Assembly (NCBI GenBank): GCA_934122385.1
Contig: CAKOWP010000054.1
Coordinates: 1 to 7,223 of the forward strand
From: an uncultured Clostridia bacterium
Lineage (GTDB): Bacteria > Bacillota > Clostridia > TANB77 > CAG-508
Direction: 5' to 3'
Length of the DNA: 7,223 nucleotides
In this document: positions 1 to 7,223 of the stretch, piece by piece
How the letters are laid out: each line of letters begins with the position of its first letter
Position numbering within the stretch: position 1 is the first letter of the stretch
Made by a program: the position numbers and the translations under genes
The notes under the pieces: model-generated
The model's database searches: none
Seen by the model: only the letters and a program-made list of their open reading frames with translations
Told to the model about the DNA's origin: nothing

Positions 1-875
1 TTTTTTTCTAATATATCTTCTAATTCTTCCTTAGAAAATTCATATTTTTTATTGCAAAAGTGGCAAACCAATTCGGCTTTTCCATCTTCTTCAATCATTT
101 CTTTTAAAACATCTTTATCTAATGTTGCAAGTCCATCTTCCATGTGCTCTTTTGAACAGTCACATTCATATACTGGTGTTATATTTTCTTCGATTAATTT
201 AACATTTTCATCACCTGTTACAGATTTTGCTATTTCTAATAATGTCATATTTTTATCTAACATTTTTGAAATTGATCCTGCTTTAAATATTGATTGTTCT
301 ATTTTTGATATTTCTTCATCTGTTGCATCTGGCATTGGAGTAATTATATACCCTCCTGCTGATTTAACTCCATTTTTATCTACTAAAACACCTAAAGCAA
401 CTGCTGTATTTTTTTGTTCTGATTTTGCAAAATATTCTGCAAAGTCTTCTGCTATTTCTCCTGAAATTAGTGGACATATTCCAACATATGGTTCTTTTAA
501 TCCTATGTCTTTTATAACATTTATGAACCCTGCATTTCCAACTGCTCCACCAACATCTAATTTCCCCATATCATTTAATGGTAAGTCCACAACCGGATTT
601 TCTACATATCCTTTTACTCTTGGGAAGTTGTCTGCTGTTACAAGCATTGTTCCAAGTGGGCCATTTCCTTTCATTTGAACTGTTAATTTGTCTTTTGCAC
701 TTTTCATTTCATTTCCCATTATTGCTGAAATTGTAAGTAAACGTCCAAATGCTGCTGTTGCTACTGGGCTTAAATCATGTATTTTTCTTGCTTCTTCTAC
801 AAGTTCTGTTGTGCTTGCGCATACTACTGATATTTTTCCATCATATGCTAAAAATTTCATTATTTTGTCTTGCAT
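1..875 (-). CDS. hslO: Hsp33 redox-regulated holdase chaperone (3' end cut by window edge)
   Basis: Hsp33 is a cytosolic ATP-independent holdase switched on by oxidation of zinc-binding cysteines. The frame from the ATG at 873-875 stays open for 291 codons to the window edge; family members are about 290-295 residues, so only a residue or so plus the stop is missing. The N-terminal core shows family patterns: KLTVQMKGNGPLG near residues 63-75, KGYVENPVVDLPLN at 88-101, GKLDVGGAVG at 104-113, LISGEIAEDFAEYF at 136-149 and SEQKNTAVALGVLV at 152-165. The C-terminal zinc/redox switch is intact: C238-D-C240 and C271-H-F-C274. The 31-residue step between the pairs equals that of the E. coli protein (C234 to C265). 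A GGGAG ribosome site lies just upstream of the ATG. The gene follows tagO across a ~210-base gap that holds an inverted-repeat element. Identification is secure. Confidence 0.96.
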   Translation of the reverse strand, partial: MQDKIMKFLAYDGKISVVCASTTELVEEARKIHDLSPVATAAFGRLLTISAIMGNEMKSAKDKLTVQMKGNGPLGTMLVTADNFPRVKGYVENPVVDLPLNDMGKLDVGGAVGNAGFINVIKDIGLKEPYVGICPLISGEIAEDFAEYFAKSEQKNTAVALGVLVDKNGVKSAGGYIITPMPDATDEEISKIEQSIFKAGSISKMLDKNMTLLEIAKSVTGDENVKLIEENITPVYECDCSKEHMEDGLATLDKDVLKEMIEEDGKAELVCHFCNKKYEFSKEELEDILEK

Positions 876-910
876 TTTTTGTCTCCCTTTTTATAATTTT
901 ATTATTATCG

Positions 911-1070
911 TTTTATTAAAATTTGATAATATATTGTTTTGAAATACCGCGTAAGCGACCAAACGAACAAATATGAGTGCGAACTGGAGCAAACTACATA
1001 CTAGTATTTTAAATATGGAGTTTGCGACACCAAGGTATAAAAAACAATATATTATCAAATTTTTTTAAAA
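911..1070. repeat. Long inverted repeat with structured 100-base core (MITE-like or RNA element)
   Basis: This fills most of the hslO-tagO gap. Arms at 911-940 and 1041-1070 are complementary at 28 of 30 positions, with 23 uninterrupted pairs next to the core (918-940 with 1041-1063). A further ATACC/GGTAT pair (944-948 with 1034-1038) extends the stem inward. The 100-base core is about 39% GC, against 2 G/C in the 30 bases of the left arm. It contains smaller stems: GCAAACT near 979-985 pairs with AGTTTGC near 1019-1025, and CGC-GTAA-GCG at 948-957 could form a GNRA-capped hairpin. GCGAC/GCGAAC-like words recur through the core. No reading frame of note is present. It could be a nonautonomous mobile element, a processed RNA, or an elaborate tagO terminator. 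I do not recognise the family. Confidence 0.6.
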
Positions 1071-1085
1071 AACTATCTGTATTCT

Positions 1086-2321
1086 TTATTCATGAATTTG
1101 GAACATATCCTTTCCTTCCCCACAAACTGGGCAAACCCAGTCATCTGGTAAATCGTCAAACTTTGTTCCTTTTGCAATTCCTGCTTTTTCATTTCCGAAT
1201 TTTGGATTATAAATATATTTACATTGTGTACATTCATATTGTTCTTTTCCTGTTCTTTCAACAGAAAAGTTTTTATAACCTGCAGCAATTGCAACTATTA
1301 CTATTAATAAAAATGACAATGCTTTCCAAATTCCACTATCACATAAGATTACTGCAAACATTCCAAATATTGCACTTATTCCATATAAAATTAAAACTGC
1401 TTGTTTTTGGCTAAATCCTTTTGCAACTAACCTGTGATGTAAATGTCCTTTATCTGCTTTGAATACTGCTTTTATTGATTTTCCTTTTATTAATCTTCTT
1501 ATTATTGCCCAAACTGTATCAAATATTGGTAGTCCCAAAACAATAAGTGGTAAAACGATTACTGCCGCTGTATATGTTTTAGCTGACCCTAATATTGAGA
1601 TTACTGCTAATGAGAATCCTAAAAAGTTTGAGCCTGTATCTCCTATAAATGTTTTAGCTGGTGTAAAATTAAATGGTAAAAATCCTACTAATGCTCCTGC
1701 TAGTGCTGTTATTAGTACTATTGATATTAATGATGATCCATTTAATACAAATATTACTAATAATGAAAGTGCTGATATTACTGATATTCCTGAAGATAGT
1801 CCATCTAAACCATCTATTAAGTTTATTGCATTTGTTACAATTATTATCCAGGCTAATGTTAGTAATACTGATGTGATTTCATGCATTTCTGGAAAATTCA
1901 AAAATGGTAATGTTATTCCATCTATTCTTATTCCAGCTGCTACAATACATATTGCACCTAATATTTGTCCTGTTAATTTTGTTAATGGTTTTATGGTTTT
2001 TATATCATCAACTATACAAAATGCTGATATTATCAATATTCCTGCTAAAAATCCTAATAGTTTTTTCCAGTATTCTTGTACACCAAATAGATTTATTGAA
2101 TTTTCTATACTCATTACAATTAATAAATAAATTGTTGAAACTAAAAATCCTAATATTACTGCTGGTCCACCAAATTTTGGCATTGTTCTTTTGTGTGCTC
2201 TTCTCTCATCTTTTGGTACATCTATTGCTCCTACTTTATTGGCAATTTTTATTGTATATGGAGTAGTTACTAATGTTACTACAAACGCCAGTATAAACGC
2301 TATTGCTATGTTTCCCCACAT
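1086..2321 (-). CDS. tagO: TagO/WecA-type polyprenyl-phosphate glycosyl-1-phosphate transferase fused to C-terminal rubredoxin
   Basis: A 411-residue membrane enzyme of the MraY/WecA/TagO family. Family members move a sugar-1-phosphate (usually GlcNAc-1-P) from its UDP donor to undecaprenyl phosphate, starting teichoic acid or other envelope polysaccharide synthesis on the inner membrane face. Hallmarks: RAHKRTMPKFGG (41-52), the metal-binding VDDIKT (104-109), NAINLIDGLDGL (164-175), PAKTFIGDTGSNFLG (221-235) and KGHLHHRL (291-298). About eleven hydrophobic segments can be counted, the last near 332-349, which puts the C-terminus in the cytosol. Residues ~362-409 form a complete rubredoxin: C364-T-Q-C367 and C397-P-V-C400, with YIYNP, GTKFDDLPDDWVCP and GKDMF between and around them. 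The 30-residue step from C367 to C397 is that of free rubredoxins. The frame is uninterrupted across the junction. AAGGAC-like ribosome site; starts 33 bases after rpiB ends, so probably co-transcribed. The sugar substrate cannot be fixed from sequence. Confidence 0.93.
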   Translation of the reverse strand: MWGNIAIAFILAFVVTLVTTPYTIKIANKVGAIDVPKDERRAHKRTMPKFGGPAVILGFLVSTIYLLIVMSIENSINLFGVQEYWKKLLGFLAGILIISAFCIVDDIKTIKPLTKLTGQILGAICIVAAGIRIDGITLPFLNFPEMHEITSVLLTLAWIIIVTNAINLIDGLDGLSSGISVISALSLLVIFVLNGSSLISIVLITALAGALVGFLPFNFTPAKTFIGDTGSNFLGFSLAVISILGSAKTYTAAVIVLPLIVLGLPIFDTVWAIIRRLIKGKSIKAVFKADKGHLHHRLVAKGFSQKQAVLILYGISAIFGMFAVILCDSGIWKALSFLLIVIVAIAAGYKNFSVERTGKEQYECTQCKYIYNPKFGNEKAGIAKGTKFDDLPDDWVCPVCGEGKDMFQIHE

Positions 2322-2354
2322 AATTTTCTGTCCTTTCTTAAACTATTTTCAATT

Positions 2355-2801
2355 TTATTTCATATTGTTTTTTTCTATTTCTTCTACCATTTTTAGTCTT
2401 TCTTCATATCTTCCGCCTTTAAATTCTGTTCCTAACCAATTTCTTATTATGCAAATTGCTTCATTTGTTGTTAGGTAATCTCCTCCTAATGTTACTACAT
2501 TTATGTCATCATCTGCTTTTGCATATTTTGCTGATTCTTGGTCATGAATTGATGCTGCTCTTATTCCTTTAAATTTGTTTGCTACTACTGTCATTCCATA
2601 CCCTGATCTGCATACTAATATTCCGCAGTCACATTCTTTATTTTGTATTGCTTCTGCTACTTTTCTTGCATATATTGGGTAGTCTGTTCTTTCTTCTGAA
2701 TCTGTTCCATAGTCTTTGTATTCTATTCCGCTTTCTTCTAAATATTTTTTTATTTCTTCTTTTAATTTGTATCCTCCGTGGTCTGCTCCCAATGCTATCA
2801 T
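2355..2801 (-). CDS. rpiB: RpiB/LacAB-family sugar-phosphate isomerase
   Basis: A 148-residue cytosolic isomerase of the RpiB/LacA/LacB fold. The best-known member interconverts ribose-5-phosphate and ribulose-5-phosphate in the pentose phosphate pathway. The protein opens MIALGADHGGYKLK, with the family's D-H-G-G phosphate/sugar-binding start, followed by DYPIYAR and GILVCRSGYGM, whose Cys (64 from this start) matches the catalytic Cys. It ends in the usual helical tail. I start it at the ATG at 2799-2801, because AAGGAG (2810-2815) lies 8 bases upstream. The in-frame GTG at 2808-2810 overlaps that ribosome site and cannot use it. Two departures: the usual CGTG/CGSG reads CRSG, and the usual HNDANVL reads DDDINVV, so the ring-opening His is replaced by Asp. 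A different sugar phosphate may be the substrate. Directly followed by tagO. Confidence 0.9.
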   Translation of the reverse strand: MIALGADHGGYKLKEEIKKYLEESGIEYKDYGTDSEERTDYPIYARKVAEAIQNKECDCGILVCRSGYGMTVVANKFKGIRAASIHDQESAKYAKADDDINVVTLGGDYLTTNEAICIIRNWLGTEFKGGRYEERLKMVEEIEKNNMK

Positions 2802-2809
2802 TTGTATCA

Positions 2810-2815
2810 CTCCTT
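2810..2815 (-). promoter_or_regulatory. Ribosome binding site that fixes the rpiB start
   Basis: AAGGAG on the minus strand, 8 bases before the ATG at 2801. Its last G is also the last base of the in-frame GTG at 2808-2810, which excludes that GTG as the natural start. Confidence 0.8.
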
Positions 2816-2823
2816 ACTTTTTT

Positions 2824-2856
2824 ATATTGGTATGATTTTAAATTTGTTACCAATAT
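2824..2856. promoter_or_regulatory. Inverted repeat in the rpiB leader (operator or 5' UTR hairpin)
   Basis: ATATTGGTA (2824-2832) and TACCAATAT (2848-2856) are perfect 9-bp inverted arms around a 15-base spacer. They lie between the proposed -10 box and the ribosome site, so the element falls at or just after the likely transcription start. That position fits a repressor operator or an RNA hairpin in the leader. No regulator is encoded nearby. Confidence 0.45.
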
Positions 2857-2868
2857 TTTTCTTTGTCC

Positions 2869-2897
2869 ACTATATCATATTTTGTGGGTGATTACAA
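2869..2897 (-). promoter_or_regulatory. Likely sigma-A type promoter of rpiB-tagO
   Basis: On the minus strand TTGTAA (2892-2897) and TATAGT (2869-2874) are separated by 17 bases, each close to the housekeeping consensus. Transcription would start near 2862, about 60 bases before the rpiB ATG, and run through tagO. Being AT-rich, chance matches are possible. Confidence 0.5.
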
Positions 2898-2907
2898 TAT
2901 TTTAGGC

Positions 2908-2970
2908 AAAAAAAAATGTCCTTTTGGGGACGGTTCTGTTTGAGACATCGTCTTCCAAAAGGGTATTTTT

Positions 2971-2972
<2 letters not shown>
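2908..2972. terminator. Palindromic repeat copy 1, terminator-like, after the surface-protein gene
   Basis: It begins at the stop codon of the 2971-4403 gene. On the minus strand a 16-base arm ending CCCTTTTGG pairs (14 of 16) with CCAAAAGGACA plus a T-run of nine, enclosing an apical region of about 28 bases. A and T runs on both sides would allow termination in both directions. The inner 26 bases (2927-2952, beginning GGGACGGTTCTG) are an exact reverse complement of 4550-4575 in copy 2. It therefore acts as a terminator but also belongs to a repeat family, with the asymmetric core in opposite orientation in the two copies. Confidence 0.75.
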
Positions 2973-4403
<1,431 letters not shown>

Positions 4404-4412
4404 TCTTAATCT

Positions 4413-4417
4413 CTCCC
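4413..4417 (-). promoter_or_regulatory. Ribosome binding site of the phase-variable gene
   Basis: GGGAG on the minus strand, 9 bases before the ATG at 4403, inside a purine-rich run. It places translation initiation upstream of the CA tract and not at the downstream TTG at 4128, which has no comparable site. Confidence 0.75.
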
Positions 4418-4465
4418 TTTTTTTTTGATATTTAACTATAATTTTATATTATCATACTAAAAAAT

Positions 4466-4494
4466 ATTATTCAAGTTTTTTTATTAATTGTCAA
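4466..4494 (-). promoter_or_regulatory. Likely sigma-A promoter of the phase-variable gene
   Basis: TTGACA (4489-4494, perfect -35) is followed after 17 bases by AATAAT (4466-4471, five of six to TATAAT). Transcription would start near 4459, leaving a ~55-base leader. A second TATGATAATAT-like stretch just downstream could serve as an alternative -10. The CA tract lies outside the promoter, so the switch would act on translation. Confidence 0.6.
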
Positions 4495-4530
4495 AAATAT
4501 TTTTTGTAATAGTTATAGTTTCAAAATTTG

Positions 4531-4592
4531 AAAAAATGTCCTTTTCAAGGACGATGTCTCAAACAGAACCGTCCCAAAAAGGACATTTTTTT
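4531..4592. terminator. Palindromic repeat copy 2, terminator-like, after the substrate-binding protein gene
   Basis: It starts at the stop codon of the 4591-5604 gene. Arms 4531-4545 and 4577-4591 are perfectly complementary over 15 bases (A-run, ATGTCCTTTT against AAAAGGACAT, T-run), giving a strong bidirectional hairpin terminator. The core 4550-4575 is the exact reverse complement of 2927-2952 in copy 1. Together the two copies bracket the whole phase-variable gene with its promoter. Confidence 0.8.
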
Positions 4593-5604
4593 ATTTAATT
4601 GCCCCTTCTGCATATTTATTATTAACAATCTTATCATAAGGAGCCTTAACTTTAAGTTCACCGGCCAAGCTCATAACCTCTTGTAATTTATCAAAACTCT
4701 CTTGTTTTAGAACTGGAGTTTCATTCCAAGCATCAATATCTTTGTAGCTTTGAATTGCAGTTGTTAAAAGGTCAATATCAGTGTCTGGGAAGAAACTTTG
4801 AATTGCTTCTGCTATTTCTTTTGCAGTATGTTCTTTAACCCATTTTTGTCCTTTGTAGATTGCATTCGTAAAGTTTTGAATTGTAGCTTGATTATTTTCA
4901 ATATAACTTTTCTTTGCAAAATATGCTGTATATGGTATTTCTCCTGCTTCTTTTCCAACTGATGCTACAATATGACCTTTGCCTAATTTTTCTATGTTAG
5001 ATGCAGTTGGTTCAAAAAGTGTTACATAGTCAGCACTTCCTGATGTAAAAGCACTTGCCATCAAATCGAATTTTATACTATCATCTAGTGTTAAATCTTT
5101 TCCAGGTGTTAGTCCTTTTTGTTTAATTACATACTCTAATGTCATATATGGAACTCCACCTTTTCTGCCTGGTATTACTGTTTTTCCTTTTAACATATTC
5201 CAATCAAAGTTATCAATTTTTTCTTTTGATACTAAAAATGATCCATCTCTTTTTGTTAGTTGTGCAAATACTTGTGTATAGTCTTCTTTTCCTTCATTAT
5301 ATACATATATTGATGCTTCTGGTCCTGCAAATCCAATTTGAGATTCACCTGATAATACTGATGTCATTACTGCGTCTGCTCCTTGCCCTGTTGTTAAGTC
5401 TATTTCTATGTTGTAATCTTTAAAATATCCGTTGTTTATTGCTACATATTGTGGTGCATAAAATACTGAACGTGTTACTTCATTCATTTTTATTACTGTT
5501 GAATTACTGTTTGTTTTGTTATTGTTTTTTTGATATATTGCTATTCCTGCAATTATTGCAATTATTAAGAATATAACGATTAACATTATTATTTTTCTTT
5601 TCAC
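4591..5604 (-). CDS. ABC importer substrate-binding protein, NMT1/THI5 (SsuA/TauA-like) family
   Basis: A 337-residue extracytoplasmic solute receptor. After a basic start and one hydrophobic helix (~5-23), the mature part shows the pattern FYAPQYVAINNGYF (48-61), GQGADAVMTSVLSGESQIGFAG (73-94, in two pieces GQGADAVM and LSGESQIGFAGPE) and QLTKRDGSFLVS (115-126). This is typical of the two-lobed proteins that bind sulfonates, taurine, nitrate or thiamine pyrimidine precursors. The ligand cannot be decided here. The start is a GTG at 5602-5604 with a perfect AGGAGG at 5611-5616, six bases upstream. No cysteine lies in or after the hydrophobic segment, so there is no lipobox; the protein seems held by an uncleaved helix, unlike most Gram-positive receptors. 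Last gene of the operon, ending at a terminator. Confidence 0.9.
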   Translation of the reverse strand: MKRKIIMLIVIFLIIAIIAGIAIYQKNNNKTNSNSTVIKMNEVTRSVFYAPQYVAINNGYFKDYNIEIDLTTGQGADAVMTSVLSGESQIGFAGPEASIYVYNEGKEDYTQVFAQLTKRDGSFLVSKEKIDNFDWNMLKGKTVIPGRKGGVPYMTLEYVIKQKGLTPGKDLTLDDSIKFDLMASAFTSGSADYVTLFEPTASNIEKLGKGHIVASVGKEAGEIPYTAYFAKKSYIENNQATIQNFTNAIYKGQKWVKEHTAKEIAEAIQSFFPDTDIDLLTTAIQSYKDIDAWNETPVLKQESFDKLQEVMSLAGELKVKAPYDKIVNNKYAEGAIK

Positions 5605-5610
5605 AATAGT

Positions 5611-5616
5611 CCTCCT
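5611..5616 (-). promoter_or_regulatory. Ribosome binding site fixing a GTG start
   Basis: AGGAGG on the minus strand, six bases before the GTG at 5604. The next in-frame ATG, at residue 7, is inside the hydrophobic start and has no such site. Confidence 0.8.
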
Positions 5617-5625
5617 AAATATGTT

Positions 5626-5682
5626 GCAATTCTTTTTATTATTTATTGTAATTTTTGATAAATTATTTAAAACAAGAATTGC
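5626..5682. other. Inverted repeat in the permease-receptor gap
   Basis: GCAATTCTT (5626-5634) and AAGAATTGC (5674-5682) are perfect 9-bp inverted arms with a 39-base AT-rich spacer, inside the 87-base gap between the permease stop and the receptor start. In the mRNA this could be a weak stem that separates expression of the last gene. Function unproven. Confidence 0.35.
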
Positions 5683-5691
5683 TCCAAAACA

Positions 5692-6484
5692 TTATTTTCG
5701 GATAAATTTTTCAAGCAATAAAACTCCTCCATACATAACTCCTGCGACAATTCCTAGAATAATAACACTTGTCATAACCAAATCAAGTTTAAATACCTGA
5801 CCACCATATACAATTAAATATCCTAACCCTGCCTTTGAAACTAAGAACTCACCAGATATTACACCAACTAATGAAAGCCCTATATTTACTTTTAAAGAAT
5901 TTATAAATGTTCCTATATTTGCTGGTATAACTATCTTTGTAAGTAATTGAAGTTTGGTACTGCTAAAAGTTTTTGCCATTTTGATTATTTCTTTGTCAGT
6001 TTTTAAATATCCATTTAGCATTTCTAATACTGTAACTATTAAAGAAATTAAAATTGCCATCGTTATGATCGCTGGAGTGCCTGATCCGGACCCAAATTAT
6101 GATTATTGGACCAAGTGCAACTTTTGGCAAACTGTTTAATACTACTAAAAATGGCTCCGATACTTTTGCTAAGAATTTAGACCACCATAAGATTATAGCA
6201 ATTGCAACTCCCATCAATGTTCCAAGTCCAAATCCTACAATTGTTTCATATACTGTTACTTTTACATGTTTTAGCAAATCGTTTGATGTCAAATGTGTAA
6301 ATGTACTCCATATTCTGCTTGGTTGGCTTGTTATAAAACTGTCTATTATTTTTGCGTTCGCTAAGGCTTCCCAAATCACTAAAAATCCTATTAAAATTGT
6401 TAATTGAGTGGCTACTACTAGCAATTTTTTTCTTTTTACTTTTTTTAAATATTTTTTTCTTTCTTGTGATATTTTATTTTTCAT
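5692..6484 (-). pseudogene. ABC importer permease (SsuC/TauC-like), broken by a one-base frameshift
   Basis: Binding-protein-dependent permease of the importer. From the ATG at 6482-6484 the frame reads a basic N-terminus, a membrane helix near 21-38, a second helix pair and LPKVALGPIIIIWV (119-132). It then goes out of register and stops at 5996. The expected continuation GSGTPAIITMAIL is in the next frame and runs to a stop at 5692. It includes the cytoplasmic coupling (EAA-like) loop KMAKTFSSTKLQLLTKIVIP, which contacts the ATPase. Removing one base around 6088-6091 (GTCCGGA for an expected GTCGGA) restores a 263-residue protein, the normal length. The start overlaps the end of the ATPase gene by 11 bases, which suggests translational coupling; GGAAGGAG lies upstream. 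Either a recent inactivation or a sequencing error; the rest of the gene is undecayed. Confidence 0.88.
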
Positions 6485-7223
6485 CTACACCAAGCTCCTT
6501 CCATAAGCAGTCAAAATATCTGCTGAATTTAGGACTTTGTCTGCAATTTATTGGTGTTCTATTTTCCATTTCAAAATCAATTTTGTGAATATCTTTTATT
6601 GTTCCGGGCCTTTTGCTTAATACAAGCACTCTGTCTGACATACTTATTGCTTCTGATATGTCATGTGTTACGATTAGTGCCGTAATTTTTTCTTTTCTTA
6701 ATATTGAATAAATATCTTCTGTTACCATTATTCTTGTTTGATAATCTAATGCAGAAAATGCTTCATCTAAAAGTAATATTTTTGGCTTTACTGCAAGTGT
6801 TCTAATTAGCGCAACTCTTTGCCTCATTCCACCTGATAATTCTGATGGATATTTGTTTTTGAAATCGTATAAGTTATATTTTTTTAGTAGTTCTTTTACA
6901 TATTCAATATTTTCTTTGGTCTTTATTCCTTTTATTTCTAGTCCAAATAGTGTGTTACTTAATATATTTCTCCATTCTAATAGACAGTCTCTTTGTAGCA
7001 TATATCCTATTTTGGGAGATATTCCGCTGACTTTTTCTCCTTCTATGTAGATTTCTCCTTCCGTTTTTTCTTCTAGACCTGCTATTATTGAGAGTAGTGT
7101 TGATTTTCCGCATCCACTTGGTCCTATTATGCTTACAAATTCTCCCTCTTTTATTCTGAAATTTACATTTTTTAGTGCTTGTATTTCGTCTTCTTTGTTT
7201 TGATATTTTTTTCCTATATTTTT
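6474..7223 (-). CDS. ABC importer ATPase (SsuB/TauB-like), 5' end outside the window
   Basis: Cytosolic ATP-binding subunit that powers the importer. The frame is open from the window edge for 249 codons to the stop at 6474-6476; family length is about 240-260, so only a few N-terminal residues are missing. Visible in order: Walker A GPSGCGKST (7098-7124), the Q-loop in YMLQRDCLLEWRN, the ABC signature LSGGMRQR, Walker B ILLLDEAFSALD, and the switch His in LIVTHD. The tail LSKRPGTIKDIHKIDF followed by a YFDCLWKEL end is typical of the nitrate/sulfonate/taurine subfamily. The end overlaps the permease start, so the genes form an operon of ATPase, permease and receptor. The operon promoter and any riboswitch would lie beyond the window. 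Confidence 0.94.
   Translation of the reverse strand, partial: KNIGKKYQNKEDEIQALKNVNFRIKEGEFVSIIGPSGCGKSTLLSIIAGLEEKTEGEIYIEGEKVSGISPKIGYMLQRDCLLEWRNILSNTLFGLEIKGIKTKENIEYVKELLKKYNLYDFKNKYPSELSGGMRQRVALIRTLAVKPKILLLDEAFSALDYQTRIMVTEDIYSILRKEKITALIVTHDISEAISMSDRVLVLSKRPGTIKDIHKIDFEMENRTPINCRQSPKFSRYFDCLWKELGVDEK

Noticed and set aside
876..910. A specific -35/-10 promoter for hslO
   Set aside because: The stretch is so AT-rich that several weak -10 matches exist and no convincing -35 pairs with them.
1073..1294. Separate small gene overlapping the rubredoxin region in another frame
   Set aside because: It is an out-of-frame reading of the tagO-rubredoxin coding sequence with no recognisable motif.
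2802..2810. GTG start for rpiB three codons upstream
   Set aside because: The GTG overlaps the AAGGAG ribosome site; the ATG at 2801 has ideal spacing and matches the family's usual N-terminus.
1..2900. Many open frames on the plus strand (for example 52-678, 1459-2130, 2579-2905)
   Set aside because: They lie antisense to well-identified genes, are rich in Phe/Leu/Ile/Ser as expected from reverse reading of AT-rich code, and lack family motifs or ribosome sites.
6085..6093. Programmed ribosomal frameshift in the permease
   Set aside because: No slippery heptamer or helper structure was seen, and such permeases are not known to use recoding. A mutation or base error is simpler.
6474..7223. 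A thiamine (TPP) riboswitch or SAM leader that would name the importer's ligand
   Set aside because: The operon's 5' end is outside the window, and no such motif is visible inside it, so the ligand is left open.

Overview
The window is AT-rich, and every gene I can support is on the minus strand. Strong purine-rich Shine-Dalgarno sites, low-GC codon use, a TagO-type enzyme, a rubredoxin domain and a sulfonate/thiamine-precursor type ABC transporter suggest an anaerobic Firmicute, probably Clostridia. That placement is inference; there is no rRNA or marker gene to confirm it.

Read in the direction of transcription (high to low coordinates), the layout is as follows. (1) 7223-4591: an ABC importer operon with ATPase (start lies outside the window), permease and substrate-binding protein. 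The permease carries a one-base frameshift. (2) 4590-2908: a single-gene cassette encoding a membrane-anchored, probably surface-exposed protein of unknown family. It has its own promoter and is bracketed by two inverted copies of a ~62-bp palindromic terminator-like repeat. Just after its start codon is a (CA)16 dinucleotide tract. With 16 units the start codon is out of frame with the long reading frame; with 15 or 18 units it would be in frame. This looks like a slipped-strand phase-variation switch caught in the OFF state, and is the most interesting element here. (3) 2897-1086: a promoter, then an RpiB-family sugar-phosphate isomerase and, 33 bases later, a TagO/WecA-type polyprenyl-phosphate glycosyl-1-phosphate transferase whose C-terminus is a complete rubredoxin domain. 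I do not know this fusion from the literature. (4) 1085-876: a gap filled by a 30-bp inverted repeat around a 100-base, GC-richer core, either MITE-like or a structured RNA element. (5) 875-1: the redox-regulated chaperone Hsp33, missing only its last residue(s) or stop codon at the window edge.

Functionally the window joins solute uptake, a switchable surface protein, sugar-phosphate metabolism, cell-envelope polymer initiation with a possible redox link, and thiol-redox stress protection. No tRNA, rRNA, CRISPR array, transposase or riboswitch was recognised.
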